NCBI RefSeq assembly: GCF_001424485.1
Contig: NZ_LMQC01000001.1
Span: forward strand, 315,755-379,754
DNA: 64,000 nucleotides
Direction of reading: 5' to 3'
Source: Modestobacter sp. Leaf380
GTDB taxonomy: Bacteria > Actinomycetota > Actinomycetes > Mycobacteriales > Geodermatophilaceae
Positions 17,055-25,895 of this stretch are shown piece by piece. Under the pieces are notes generated by a model that saw nothing but the letters and a program-made list of their open reading frames with translations, made no database searches and was not told the origin of the DNA. Position 1 is the first letter of the stretch. Every line of letters begins with the position of its first letter. The translations under genes were made by a program, and so were the position numbers.

Positions 17055-17561
17055 TCAGCGGCGGACCGGCTCCGGGCGGCCGGGCTGCTCGCCGCCGCGG
17101 GCCTCCCCGTAGGAGCGCTTGGGCACCATCACCTTGCGGCGGAACACGCACACCACGGTGCCGTCGTGCTTGTAGCCGATCGTCTCGACGTACACGACGC
17201 CCCGGTCGTCCTTGGACCGCGACTCCGTCTTGTCCAGCACGGTGGTCTCGCCGTAGACGGTGTCCCCGTGGAACGTGGGCGCCACGTGCCGCAGCGACTC
17301 GACCTCCAGGTTGGCGATCGCCTTGCCGCTGACGTCGGGGACGCTCATGCCCAGCAGGATCGAGTAGACGTAGTTGCCGACCACCACGTTCTTCCCGAAC
17401 TCCGTGGTCTCCGCCGCGAAGTGGCTGTCCAGGTGCAGCGGGTGGTGGTTCATCGTGATCAGGCAGAACAGGTGGTCGTCGTACTCGGTGACCGTCTTGC
17501 CCGGCCAGTGCTTGTAGACAGCGCCGACCTCGAACTCCTCGTAGTACCGCCCGAACTGCAC
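17055..17561 (-). CDS. MaoC-family (R)-hydratase/dehydratase
   Basis: The 168-residue protein is a single hot-dog MaoC domain. It has YYEEFEVGAVYKHWPGKTVTEYD and the hydratase site NHHPLHLDSHFA with the conserved D and H, followed by VVVGNYVYSIL and RHVAPTFHGDTVYGETTVLD. This type acts on enoyl-CoA or mesaconyl-CoA-like substrates; related mycobacterial genes sit in leucine or fatty-acid breakdown clusters, which are not present here. It is divergent from a leaderless small-protein/HTTM pair. Confidence 0.86.
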   Translation of the reverse strand: MQFGRYYEEFEVGAVYKHWPGKTVTEYDDHLFCLITMNHHPLHLDSHFAAETTEFGKNVVVGNYVYSILLGMSVPDVSGKAIANLEVESLRHVAPTFHGDTVYGETTVLDKTESRSKDDRGVVYVETIGYKHDGTVVCVFRRKVMVPKRSYGEARGGEQPGRPEPVRR

Positions 17562-17655
17562 GTGTCTGCTCCCGGTGTCGTCGTCGACTCAGTGGCTGGT
17601 GCGGTCCGGACGGGTCACCTGCGCGCGGGGCCCGGCCTGGACGTGGCGGCGATCC

Positions 17656-17661
17656 TACGAT
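17656..17661 (+). promoter_or_regulatory. -10 element (TACGAT), leaderless promoter
   Basis: TACGAT is separated by 6 nt (gggccg) from GTG 17668, placing the expected transcription start on the start codon. Confidence 0.65.
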
Positions 17662-17667
17662 GGGCCG

Positions 17668-18180
17668 GTGCCCCGACCGTCCGCCCCCGAGCTGCAGCCC
17701 GACCGGCAGCCCGACGTCCAGGAGCCGGCCGAGGTGCTCCGGCTGACCACCACCGGCCGGCGTGCCCGGCTCGCCGCCGCGGCCCTGGTCCTGGCGCTGC
17801 TGCTGGGCGGCAGCCTGTGGGGGGACGACGACGAGTTCCCCTTCGGCCCCTTCCGGATGTACTCCACGCGGGCCGCGCCCGACGCGCCCGTCGTCTCCAC
17901 CCGGGTGGTGGGGCTGACCGCCGCCGGGGACGAGGTCCGGCTCTCCGGGGGCGAGGTGGGCCTGCGCCGGGCGGAGTTCGAGGGTCAGCTGCCCCGCTTC
18001 GTCGCCGACCCTGCCCTGCTGGGGCTGGTGGCCGAGACCTACGAGCAGCAGCACCCGACCGACCCGGCCCTGGTGCGGGTCGAGGTCGTGCAGCGCCGCT
18101 TCGTCCTGGAGGACGGAGCCAGCACCGGGGCGTTCACCGACGACGTGCTGGTCGCCTACGACCTGGAGGGGACCCCGTGA
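17668..18180 (+). CDS. Single-pass membrane protein partnered with an HTTM protein
   Basis: The 170-residue protein has a polar N-terminus, one transmembrane helix (ARLAAAALVLALLLGGSLW), a short conserved DDDEFPFGPFRMYSTR motif just outside it, and a ~100-residue extracytoplasmic domain. The FPFxxFRMYS motif is typical of a small family found directly before HTTM membrane proteins. Start GTG 17668 is chosen because a good -10 lies exactly 6 nt before it; an upstream in-frame ATG at 17575 would overlap that promoter. Its stop overlaps the HTTM start (GTGA). Function unknown. Confidence 0.72.
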   Translation: MPRPSAPELQPDRQPDVQEPAEVLRLTTTGRRARLAAAALVLALLLGGSLWGDDDEFPFGPFRMYSTRAAPDAPVVSTRVVGLTAAGDEVRLSGGEVGLRRAEFEGQLPRFVADPALLGLVAETYEQQHPTDPALVRVEVVQRRFVLEDGASTGAFTDDVLVAYDLEGTP

Positions 18181-19151
18181 GCCGGTCCACCGTCGACCGC
18201 TCGGCACCCGACCGCCCGGCGCCCGACCGTCCGGAGACCGCGGCGGCCGTGCCGCTGACCCCACGCTGGTGGACCCGCCCCGTGCCGCTGGCCCGGATCG
18301 CGGTCTTCCGGGTGATCGCCTACCTCTTCGTGCCCGTCGACGTCTTCGTGACGACGTCCTGGGTGCGCGCGCACGCCGACGTGCCGACGGAGTTCTACCA
18401 ACCGCTGCTCATCGGCCGGCTGCTGCCACTGCCCACGCCGACGCACACCGTGGTGCTCCTCGTGCAGTGGGCGCTGGTGCTGGCCGCGCTGGCCGCGGCC
18501 TCGGGCCGGGCACCCCGCCTGCTGGGCTGGACGGTCTTCGCGCTGTACGCGGAGTGGATGGTCATCGCGATGAGCTACGGCAAGGTGGACCACGACCGGA
18601 TCGCCTTCCTCGTCGCGCTGGCCGTGCTGCCCACCATCGGGCACGCCCGCTGGCGGGACCGGCGCTCGTCGGAGGCCGCGGGCTTCGGCACCGCCGCGGT
18701 CCTGGTCACCGTCATGCTCACCTACTTCCTGGCCGCCTGGGCCAAGATGCGCTTCGGCGGCTGGGACTGGGCGACCGGTTCCACGCTGACCCGCGCGGTC
18801 ATCCGCCGGGGCACCGACCTGTCGCTGTGGACCCTGGACGTGGCCTGGCTGCTGCCCGCCGCCCAGTGGCTGATGCTGGTGTTCGAGTTCGCCTCGCCGC
18901 TGGTGCTGCTGGTGCGCAGCGACCGGGCCCGGGCCGGGCTGGTGGCCTTCCTGCTCGGCTTCCACGTGATGGTCTACGCCGGTGTCGGGATCGTCTTCCT
19001 GCCGCACTGCATCGCGATCCTGTCGATCCTGCCGTGGGAGCGCCTGCGCGGGGTGCGGTTGCCGGGGCGGGCCGACACCCCGTCGACGGACCGGGACGGT
19101 GCCCGGCCGCCTGCCCCCGACGTCGTCCCGGGAGGCCGGGACGGGGGCTGA
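18177..19151 (+). CDS. HTTM-domain polytopic membrane protein
   Basis: The 324-residue protein has several transmembrane helices with the HTTM (vitamin-K-dependent carboxylase-like) layout: PLARIAVFRVIAYLFVPVDVF, TVVLLVQWALVLAALAAASG, WTVFALYAEWMVIAMSYGKVDHDR, VLVTVMLTYFLAAWAKMR, WLMLVFEFASPLVLLVRS and a C-terminal LGFHVMVYAGVGIVFLPH. The YGKVDHDR and MRFGGWDWATG segments resemble conserved HTTM sites. The gene is translationally coupled to the preceding small membrane protein, so they likely act as a complex. The activity of bacterial HTTM proteins is mostly unknown. Confidence 0.8.
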   Translation: MSRSTVDRSAPDRPAPDRPETAAAVPLTPRWWTRPVPLARIAVFRVIAYLFVPVDVFVTTSWVRAHADVPTEFYQPLLIGRLLPLPTPTHTVVLLVQWALVLAALAAASGRAPRLLGWTVFALYAEWMVIAMSYGKVDHDRIAFLVALAVLPTIGHARWRDRRSSEAAGFGTAAVLVTVMLTYFLAAWAKMRFGGWDWATGSTLTRAVIRRGTDLSLWTLDVAWLLPAAQWLMLVFEFASPLVLLVRSDRARAGLVAFLLGFHVMVYAGVGIVFLPHCIAILSILPWERLRGVRLPGRADTPSTDRDGARPPAPDVVPGGRDGG

Positions 19152-19177
19152 GCCCCGCGTCCCGGCCGACCCGCCGC

Positions 19178-19471
19178 TCAGATCATCGCGCCGATCCGGG
19201 CCGCCATCTCCGCCTCGTGCTGCTGGTAGGCCCCGGCCACGTCGGTCAGCAGCGTGCCCATGCCGGTCAGTGCATCGCTGATGCTCTGGCTCGACGCGCG
19301 CCACTGCTCGTAGAGGGCCCGGAACTGCTGGGCGGCCTGGCTGTCGGTCCACCCGTCGGTCACCCCGGCGTCGATGGACGCCGACAGCGTGCCGAGCCGG
19401 GCCGACTGGTCGGCCGCCTCCCCCTGGCACTGCGCGGACATGGCCTGCAGGGTCGCGATGTCGACCTTCAC
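19178..19471 (-). CDS. WXG100-family (ESAT-6-like) protein, WXD variant
   Basis: The 97-residue protein has the helical-hairpin profile of WXG100 type VII secretion substrates. The turn reads DGWTDSQAAQQF, with Asp where the family Gly of WXG is expected. The C-terminal helix ends GAYQQHEAEMAARIG, containing YQQHE, a fit to the YxxxD/E export motif. Start GTG 19471 has GAGGAGGAACC upstream, and a -10 TAGCGT on the minus strand lies 40 nt before it. It is divergent from a large FHA-FtsK/SpoIIIE ATPase, the likely export motor. Confidence 0.85.
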   Translation of the reverse strand: MKVDIATLQAMSAQCQGEAADQSARLGTLSASIDAGVTDGWTDSQAAQQFRALYEQWRASSQSISDALTGMGTLLTDVAGAYQQHEAEMAARIGAMI

Positions 19472-19510
19472 GGTTCCTCCTCTGGTCCGGGCACCTCCCG
19501 GTCCGGGCCG

Positions 19511-19516
19511 ACGCTA
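19511..19516 (-). promoter_or_regulatory. -10 element (TAGCGT) of the WXG100 gene
   Basis: On the minus strand TAGCGT lies 40 nt before the GTG start, giving a leader of about 33 nt that holds a strong ribosome site. Confidence 0.5.
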
Positions 19517-19622
19517 GGGACCCGGGCCGGCCGGCGGGCCCCGTCGTCCACAGGGCCGGTGACCGTCCACAGATCCCGTCCGGACCCCCCACGGAGGGCC
19601 CGCGGCGGCCACCCTCGTCCGC

Positions 19623-22600
19623 GTGTCCGCACCCACCACCGAGCCGCCCGCCGACCGTGAGAGCGGCGTGCGCTGCTGGACGCTGCACTCCTCCGACGGC
19701 GCCCGGGACGTCGTCGTCCGGGCGCCGGGGCACGCCGTGCTCGGCGACCTGCTCCCGGCGCTGCCCGGCGGGGTGCTCTGGGCCGGCTCCCGCACCCTGC
19801 GGGCCGACACGCCGCTGACCGACCCCGACCTGGCGCACGGCGCCGAGCTGGGGCTGGGGCGTCCGGGTCCGCGCACCACCCCGGCCACGGGCGCCCTGGA
19901 GCTGCACGTCGCCGGGGGCCCCGACGCCGGCCGGGTGCTGCCGCTGACCCGGGGCCGGGTGACCGTGGGCCGCGGACGGGGCCGCACGTTGGCCCTGGAC
20001 GACCCCGACGTGTCCCGGCACCACGTCACCGTCGCGGTGACCGGCACCGGGGTGACGGTGGCCGATGCCGGCTCCTCCAACGGCACCCACCGGGCCGCCG
20101 ACGGGCACCCCCTCGGCCCGGAACCCCTCGGTCTGGCCCCCCTCGGTGCGGACCCCCTCGGTGCGGACCCGGAGCCCTGGCACCTGGGCACCCTGGTCCG
20201 GCTGGGGGCCAGCAGCCTGCGGCTGGCCGCGCCCGGCGGTCGGCCACTGCCGGTGACCCCTGCCGCCGGGGGCCGGCTGGCGGTGCGACCGGCCCGCCGT
20301 CCGGTGCCCGCCGCCCCCGCCGTCGTGGCCGTGGCGGTCCCCGCTGCCCCGACCGAGCGACCGCGCCGGGCCCTGGCCTGGATCGCCGTCGCGGTGCCGG
20401 CGGTGGCGGGCGTGCTGATGGCCTGGCTGCTGTCGGCGCCCCAGTTCCTCTTCTTCGCCCTGCTCAGCCCGGTGGTGGCGCTGGGCACCTGGACCTCGGA
20501 CCGGTGGTCGGGACGCCGCGGGCACCGCCGTGCGGTCACCGACCACGCGCTCGCCCTCGTCGACGTCGAGGTCCAGGTGGCGGCCGCCGTCGCGGCCGAG
20601 GTCGCGGCCCGCGAGCAGGCCGCACCCGACCTGGCCGCGTTGCTGACGGCCGCCCGGCGCCGCAGCGACCCGCTGTGGGGACGCGGGCACGCCGACCGGC
20701 GGGCCCTGGTCGTGCGACTGGGCAGCGGCCCGGGCGCCACCGGCGTCACCCGGCTGCTCGAGGGCGCCGTGGTCGAGCCGACGCACCACCCGCACCTGCC
20801 GGTGGCCCTCGACCTGCGCGGAGGCGGACTGGGCGTCCAGGGGCCCCGGGAGGCCGGGCTGCGGACCGCCCGGGCGCTGCTCTGCCAGGTGGCCGCCCTG
20901 CACCCGCCCGGTGACGTCCGGGTGGAGCTGCTCTGCCCCCCGTCGACCGCCCGGGACTGGGCGTGGGCGCGGTGGCTCCCCCACCTGGGCACCGGGCCGG
21001 GCGCGCCCGGCACCCTCCGGCTGGTCGTCGTCGACCTGCCGGTGGACGCCTCCGCCGTGCAGCAGGTGCGGGAGCTGCGGGCCGCCGGGGCCTCCTGCGT
21101 GGTGCTGTCGTCGGAGCCCACAGCCCTGGACGCCGACGGGTCGCCGGTGCTGGCCCTGTCCGGCGAGACCGGCAGCGCGGGGCGGCTGTCGCTGCCCGGC
21201 GAGCCCGACAGCGAGCTCACCGTGGACGGCGCGTCCACGGGCACGGCGGCGGAGCTCGCGCGGCAGCTCGCCCCGCTCTGCACCCCGGCCGGGCCCGGCG
21301 GACTGCCCACGGGGGTGCGGTGGCGTGACGTGGCACCGCGACGGCCGTGGTCCCGGTCGCGCTCCACCCTGACGGCGACCCTCGGCGTCGGGCCCCGCGG
21401 ACCCGTCGAGCTGGACCTGTGCGCTGCCGGCCCGCACGCCCTGGTCGCCGGCACCACCGGGTCGGGCAAGTCCGAGCTGCTCCGCACCCTGGTGCTCGGC
21501 CTGGCCGCGGCACACCCGCCGGACCGGTGCAGCCTGCTCCTGGTCGACTACAAGGGCGGGTCGGCCTTCGCCGAGGCGGCCGCGCTGCCGCACACCGTCG
21601 GGCTGCTCACCGACCTGGACGGCGCCTCGACCGCCCGCGCCCTCCGGTCGCTGACCGCCGAGCTCACCCGCCGGGAGACGGTCCTGGCCGAGCACGGCGT
21701 CCGCGACCTGACCGCGCTGCCCGAGGACGTGCTGCTGCCCCGGCTGGTCATCGTGGTCGACGAGTTCGCGACGTTGTCCGACGAGCTGCCCGGCTTCGTC
21801 CCCGGCCTGGTCGGGATCGCCCAGCGCGGCCGGTCGCTGGGCGTGCACCTGGTGCTGGCGACCCAGCGGCCCGCCGGGGTGGTGAGCCCGGAGATCCGGG
21901 CCAACTGCACGGTCCGGCTCTGCCTGCGCACCACCGACGAGGCCGGGTCCCGGGACGTGCTGGGCCTGCCCGACGCCGCCTGGCTGCCGGTCGACACCCC
22001 GGGGCGGGCACTGCTGCGGGTCGGCGCGGAGAGCCCCGTGCCCGTCCAGGTCGCCCGGGTGGCCGTCCCCACGGCCACCGCGGCCGGGGACGTCGCCGTC
22101 GGCCCGTGGTCGTGGCCGGCGCCGCCCCGGCTCCCGGTGGCTCCCGCGGCCCCGGACGGTGGACCCACCGACCTCGCCGCGCTCGTCGCCGAGCTGACCA
22201 CCCGGGCGGCGGCGGCCGGGCTCGGGTCACCACCCCGCCCCTGGCTCCCCCCGCTCCCGGACCGGGTGCCCCCGCGGGCCGGACCGGCCCGCCCGGGACC
22301 GGTCGTCTGGGGGCTGCGCGACCGGCCCGACCAGCAGGCCCAGGACCCGCTGCTGCTCGACCTCGCCGAGGGCGGCAGCTGGCTGCTGCCCGGCGGCCCG
22401 GGCAGCGGGCGGACCACCGCGCTGCGCACGGTGCTCGGCGAGGCGGTGCACGCCCTGCCACCGGAGCGGCTGCACGTCCACGTGGTCGACCACGGCGGGG
22501 GGACGGTGGCCGCGGCGGCACTCGGACTGCCGCACACCGGCACGGTGCTGGGGCGCGACGACGGCCACCGGCTGGTCCGGCTGCTGACCCGACTGCAGGA

Positions 22601-23741
22601 GGAGGTCGACCGGCGCCGCGCGGACGGCACCCCCGGCGCACTGCAGCTGCTGCTCGTCGACGGGGTGGACGGCGTGCTGACCGCCCTGGAGGAGCTGCTG
22701 CCGGGCACCGGCACCGGGCTGCTGCTGAGGCTGGTCCGCGACGGGGCGGCCGTCGGCCTCACCACGGTGCTGACCGCCGACCGGGTGCTGCCCGGGGGCC
22801 GGCTGGCCGCCGCGGTCGGACGCCGCCTGGTGCTGCCCTTCGCCGACCGGGCCGACTACGTGGTCGCCGGGGTGCCGGCCCGCGCCGTGCCCGGGCACCG
22901 CCCGCCGGGCCGTGCCCTGTCCGGCGAGGACGCCGACCTGGTGCAGCTCTCCCTGCCCCGGCCGCTGTCGTGCGCCCCCGGGCAGGTCGCCGACCCGCGG
23001 CGGATCCGCGTGGTGGAGCTGCCCGCCGACCCCCGCCTCCCGGTCGGGGACGGCCCGGTGAGCGGCTCACCCGTCGTCGACCTCGGCCCCGGCGGCGACG
23101 GAGGCGAACCGGTGCGGGTGGACCTGGCCCGCAGCGGTGGCCTGCTGGTGTGCGGGCCGGCCGGGTCGGGCCGGACCAACACGCTGGCCGCCCTGGCGGC
23201 CCGGCTGCTCCGCTCCGGCACGCCGGTCGCCGCCCTCGTGCCCCGGGCGGACAGGACCTGGAACGCGGCCGGCGGCCCCGCCCCCACCGCGGACCTCGCC
23301 GGCTGGGCCGCGGGGCTCGGCGGACGGGTCGGCGTGCTCGCCGTCGACGACCTGCACCTGCTGGACGACGTGACGGCCGACCGGGTCACCGCGCTCTGCC
23401 GTCCCGGCGGCGCGGTCCTCCTCCTCGCGGCGTCCACCGCCGCCGACGTCGCGGCGGCCTTCCGCGGACCGGTGGTCGCGTTGCGCCGGGCCCGCAGCGC
23501 GCTCGTGCTGCGCCCGGGCCGGGGCGACGCGGAGCTGCTGTCGCTGCGGCTGCCGCGGGCCCCGCTGCCCGTCCGGCCGGGGTCGGGCTGGCTGGCCACC
23601 GACGGCACCGTCACCCGCGTCCAGGTCGCCCGGGAGCCGGTGCCGATGCCGGTGCCAGTGCCGGTCGTCCAGCCGCGGGCCGGGGTGCGGACAGCACCAC
23701 CCCCGGCCGGCACCCGGGGCGGCCGGCACCGCGCCGCGTGA
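19623..23741 (+). CDS. FHA-FtsK/SpoIIIE ATPase, type VII secretion motor (EccC/EssC-like)
   Basis: The 1372-residue protein begins with a ubiquitin-like/FHA region; the FHA core (residues ~85-160) has VTVGRGRGRT, DVSRHHV and SSNGT. Two transmembrane helices follow (~245-290: ALAWIAVAVPAVAGVLMAWL and FLFFALLSPVVALGTW). Three P-loop ATPase modules follow: the first has GTTGSGKSE (~610) and LVIVVDEFATL; the second GGPGSGRTT (~923) and LLLVDGVDG; the third GPAGSGRTN (~1177) and LAVDDLHLLD. The Lys-to-Arg change in modules 2 and 3 suggests only the first hydrolyses ATP strongly, as described for EccC. The N-terminal FHA recalls Firmicutes EssC. No EccB, D, E or mycosin gene is near. GTG start without ribosome site. 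Confidence 0.9.
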   Translation: MSAPTTEPPADRESGVRCWTLHSSDGARDVVVRAPGHAVLGDLLPALPGGVLWAGSRTLRADTPLTDPDLAHGAELGLGRPGPRTTPATGALELHVAGGPDAGRVLPLTRGRVTVGRGRGRTLALDDPDVSRHHVTVAVTGTGVTVADAGSSNGTHRAADGHPLGPEPLGLAPLGADPLGADPEPWHLGTLVRLGASSLRLAAPGGRPLPVTPAAGGRLAVRPARRPVPAAPAVVAVAVPAAPTERPRRALAWIAVAVPAVAGVLMAWLLSAPQFLFFALLSPVVALGTWTSDRWSGRRGHRRAVTDHALALVDVEVQVAAAVAAEVAAREQAAPDLAALLTAARRRSDPLWGRGHADRRALVVRLGSGPGATGVTRLLEGAVVEPTHHPHLPVALDLRGGGLGVQGPREAGLRTARALLCQVAALHPPGDVRVELLCPPSTARDWAWARWLPHLGTGPGAPGTLRLVVVDLPVDASAVQQVRELRAAGASCVVLSSEPTALDADGSPVLALSGETGSAGRLSLPGEPDSELTVDGASTGTAAELARQLAPLCTPAGPGGLPTGVRWRDVAPRRPWSRSRSTLTATLGVGPRGPVELDLCAAGPHALVAGTTGSGKSELLRTLVLGLAAAHPPDRCSLLLVDYKGGSAFAEAAALPHTVGLLTDLDGASTARALRSLTAELTRRETVLAEHGVRDLTALPEDVLLPRLVIVVDEFATLSDELPGFVPGLVGIAQRGRSLGVHLVLATQRPAGVVSPEIRANCTVRLCLRTTDEAGSRDVLGLPDAAWLPVDTPGRALLRVGAESPVPVQVARVAVPTATAAGDVAVGPWSWPAPPRLPVAPAAPDGGPTDLAALVAELTTRAAAAGLGSPPRPWLPPLPDRVPPRAGPARPGPVVWGLRDRPDQQAQDPLLLDLAEGGSWLLPGGPGSGRTTALRTVLGEAVHALPPERLHVHVVDHGGGTVAAAALGLPHTGTVLGRDDGHRLVRLLTRLQEEVDRRRADGTPGALQLLLVDGVDGVLTALEELLPGTGTGLLLRLVRDGAAVGLTTVLTADRVLPGGRLAAAVGRRLVLPFADRADYVVAGVPARAVPGHRPPGRALSGEDADLVQLSLPRPLSCAPGQVADPRRIRVVELPADPRLPVGDGPVSGSPVVDLGPGGDGGEPVRVDLARSGGLLVCGPAGSGRTNTLAALAARLLRSGTPVAALVPRADRTWNAAGGPAPTADLAGWAAGLGGRVGVLAVDDLHLLDDVTADRVTALCRPGGAVLLLAASTAADVAAAFRGPVVALRRARSALVLRPGRGDAELLSLRLPRAPLPVRPGSGWLATDGTVTRVQVAREPVPMPVPVPVVQPRAGVRTAPPPAGTRGGRHRAA

Positions 23742-23773
23742 GAGGCGGGTCCCGCCGACGCCCCACCCCGGAC

Positions 23774-24286
23774 TCAGAGCAGGTCGAGCGCCGGCCCGAT
23801 CTCCTGGGTGGCGTACCAGGCCAGCTCGTGGCCCTCGGCCTGGTCGACGACGAACTGGGCGTCCTCGCTGCCCAGGTCCGCCTCCAGCACGACCGACACC
23901 GCCTTCCGGACGTCCTCCTCGGCCTCGGCGACGTCGATGTGCGCGCTGGCGATGTCGGCCGCGGTCAGGTCGGCGTCCGTGCGGGCCGCCCCCCGGTCGG
24001 TGTCGGGGTCCCCGAGCGGGGTCACCGACCCGTCGGTCACGTCGGCGGCCAGCACCACCCGGCGGCGGGCGGCACCCGGGTCGACGTCCACGAGCCGCAG
24101 GCTGGCCCGGGCCGCGGCCAGCAGCGCCGCGTACTCCAGCTCCTCCTGGTCGGCGTCGGAGTCCGACAGCTCGTAGAACGAGCGCAGCTCGGGCGTCACG
24201 GCGAAGACCGTGTGCGGACCCACCAGCCGCCCCTCGTCCAGGAACTGGCGCAGGACGGTGGTCGTCGCCGGCAGGTACACGCGCAC
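23774..24286 (-). CDS. DUF6912-like conserved protein
   Basis: A soluble protein of 170 residues beginning MRVYLPATTTVLRQFLDEG, with DSDADQEELEYAALLAAARAS, a VVLAADV strand, acidic SAHIDVAEAEEDVRKAV and a C-terminal WYATQEIG segment. It matches a conserved actinobacterial family of unknown function. Start GTG 24286 has GAGGAG 8 nt upstream. It converges on the secretion ATPase gene with only 32 nt between. Confidence 0.72.
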   Translation of the reverse strand: MRVYLPATTTVLRQFLDEGRLVGPHTVFAVTPELRSFYELSDSDADQEELEYAALLAAARASLRLVDVDPGAARRRVVLAADVTDGSVTPLGDPDTDRGAARTDADLTAADIASAHIDVAEAEEDVRKAVSVVLEADLGSEDAQFVVDQAEGHELAWYATQEIGPALDLL

Positions 24287-24338
24287 GCAGGAACTCCTCG
24301 ATCGGTGGTCGGACAGACCGCCCAACGTACGGGGGCGG

Positions 24339-25799
24339 TCAGACCATCCCCTGGTCCCCGGCAGCCGGGGCCGGGCGCGGCACGACGGGGGTCGGCCGCA
24401 CCGTCTCGACGAGCTGGGCGACCTCCTGCTCGATCAGGTCGGCCAGCACCTCCACGTCGCTGACGGAGTCCCGGTCGGCGTTGAGCCCGAAGTAGACGGT
24501 CCCGTCGTAGCTGGTCAGCCCGATCGCCAGCCCCTGCCCCTGGGCCAGCGGGACGACCGGGAAGACCTCCAGCATCCGGGCCCCCGCCGCGTACAGCGGG
24601 ACCTGCGGGCCGGGCACGTTGGTCACCACCAGGTTGAACAACCGGCGGGACAGACCGCTGGCCGCCCGTGCCCCCAGCGCGTGCAACGTGGGCGGCGCGA
24701 AGCCCGAGATGGCCACCAGGGTGTCGGCCCCGACGGACTGGCCGCTGCTGGAGACCCCCCGCATCGCGTAGCCGATCCGGGCCAGCCGCACCCGCGGGTT
24801 GGACTCCCCCACCGGCAGGTCCACCAGGAAGCTGGACACCCGGTTCCCCGGGGCGTCCTCGTCCTCCCCGGCGCCGCCACGCACCGAGACCGGCACCAGC
24901 GCCCGGACCGAGGTGGACCCGACGACCGGTTCGCCGCGGGACATCAGCCACTCGCGCAGCGCGCCGGTCACCGTGGCCAGCAGCACGTCGTTGACGGTGC
25001 CGCCCAGCTCCTTGCGCACCGCCTTCAGGTCGTCGAGGTCCGCCCGGGCCACCGCCACGCGGCGCTGTCGACCGATCGAGCCGTTGAGCGGGCTGGTCGG
25101 GGCCGGCCGCACCGTGGTCCGGGCCAGCGCCTGCAGCACCGTCCCGGCGGTGCCCAGCAGCCGGCCGGCCGTGGCCCGAACGTCCCCGGCCGCCGTCCGG
25201 ACGGTCTCCACGACCGCGGTGGGCCGCTGGACGTACTCCTCGACGGCCTCCCAGACCAGCGCGGCCGGTCCCGGCGGACGACGGGGCCGCCAGTCGTCCG
25301 GCGGGGCAGGACGGTCGGCGGGCACCGGGGCGTCGTCCAGGATGACCTGGCCGATGTCGATGGCGCCCAGGCCGTCGACGAGCGCCGGGTGGGTCTTGGT
25401 GACCACCGCGATCCGGTCGCCCTCCAGCCCCTCCACCAGGTACATCTCCCACAGCGGCCGGGCGTGGTCCAGCGGGCGGGCGGTGAGCCGCGCGACCAGG
25501 TCCAGCAGCTGCTCCTGGGTGCCCGGGCGGGGCAGCGCGGAGCGCCGCACGTGGTAGGTGACGTCGAAGTCGGGGTCGTCCACCCAGGCCGGGTTGGCCA
25601 GGTGCCCGGGCACCTCGACCACCTTCTGCCGGTACCGGGGCACCAGCGGCAGCCGGGAGCTCACCAGGTCGACGAGGTCCTCGTGGTCCAGCCCCCCGCG
25701 CGGGGACTCCAGCACCAGGACACCCCCGACGTGCATGGGCGTGTCCGCGTCCTCCAGGTAGAGGAACGAGGCGTCCAGCGAGGTCAGGCGGTCGACCAC
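24339..25799 (-). CDS. WS/DGAT-type acyltransferase with altered catalytic motif
   Basis: The 486-residue protein is a bifunctional wax ester synthase/diacylglycerol acyltransferase homologue: LTSLDASFLYLEDADTPMHVGG at the N-terminus, RPLWEMYLVEGLEGDRIAVV, and downstream NDVLLATVTGALREWL and LVTNVPGPQVPLY. The catalytic HHxxxDG reads HPALVDG, with Pro for the second His. That His is held to be the general base, so transferase activity may be changed or lost. Start GTG 25799 sits after GGAGGGAGCACT. If active it would make storage lipid from acyl-CoA. The neighbouring genes give no pathway clue. Confidence 0.88.
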   Translation of the reverse strand: MVDRLTSLDASFLYLEDADTPMHVGGVLVLESPRGGLDHEDLVDLVSSRLPLVPRYRQKVVEVPGHLANPAWVDDPDFDVTYHVRRSALPRPGTQEQLLDLVARLTARPLDHARPLWEMYLVEGLEGDRIAVVTKTHPALVDGLGAIDIGQVILDDAPVPADRPAPPDDWRPRRPPGPAALVWEAVEEYVQRPTAVVETVRTAAGDVRATAGRLLGTAGTVLQALARTTVRPAPTSPLNGSIGRQRRVAVARADLDDLKAVRKELGGTVNDVLLATVTGALREWLMSRGEPVVGSTSVRALVPVSVRGGAGEDEDAPGNRVSSFLVDLPVGESNPRVRLARIGYAMRGVSSSGQSVGADTLVAISGFAPPTLHALGARAASGLSRRLFNLVVTNVPGPQVPLYAAGARMLEVFPVVPLAQGQGLAIGLTSYDGTVYFGLNADRDSVSDVEVLADLIEQEVAQLVETVRPTPVVPRPAPAAGDQGMV

Positions 25800-25895
25800 A
25801 GTGCTCCCTCCGTCGCAGGTCCCCAACCTACGGGCGCCACGTGATCGAGGACACCCGGCACCGCTCGGACCGGCCCCTCGCCGGACTGCGTGCGC

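Noticed and set aside
19546-19572. Two cgtccacag repeats as DnaA boxes or a replication origin
   Set aside because: They differ from TTATCCACA at several positions, occur only twice and lie in a divergent promoter region without AT-rich DNA or origin genes.
18156-21848. A 1230-codon open frame on the minus strand
   Set aside because: It lies antisense to the HTTM gene and the secretion ATPase, whose motifs are clear, and its translation is low-complexity shadow sequence.
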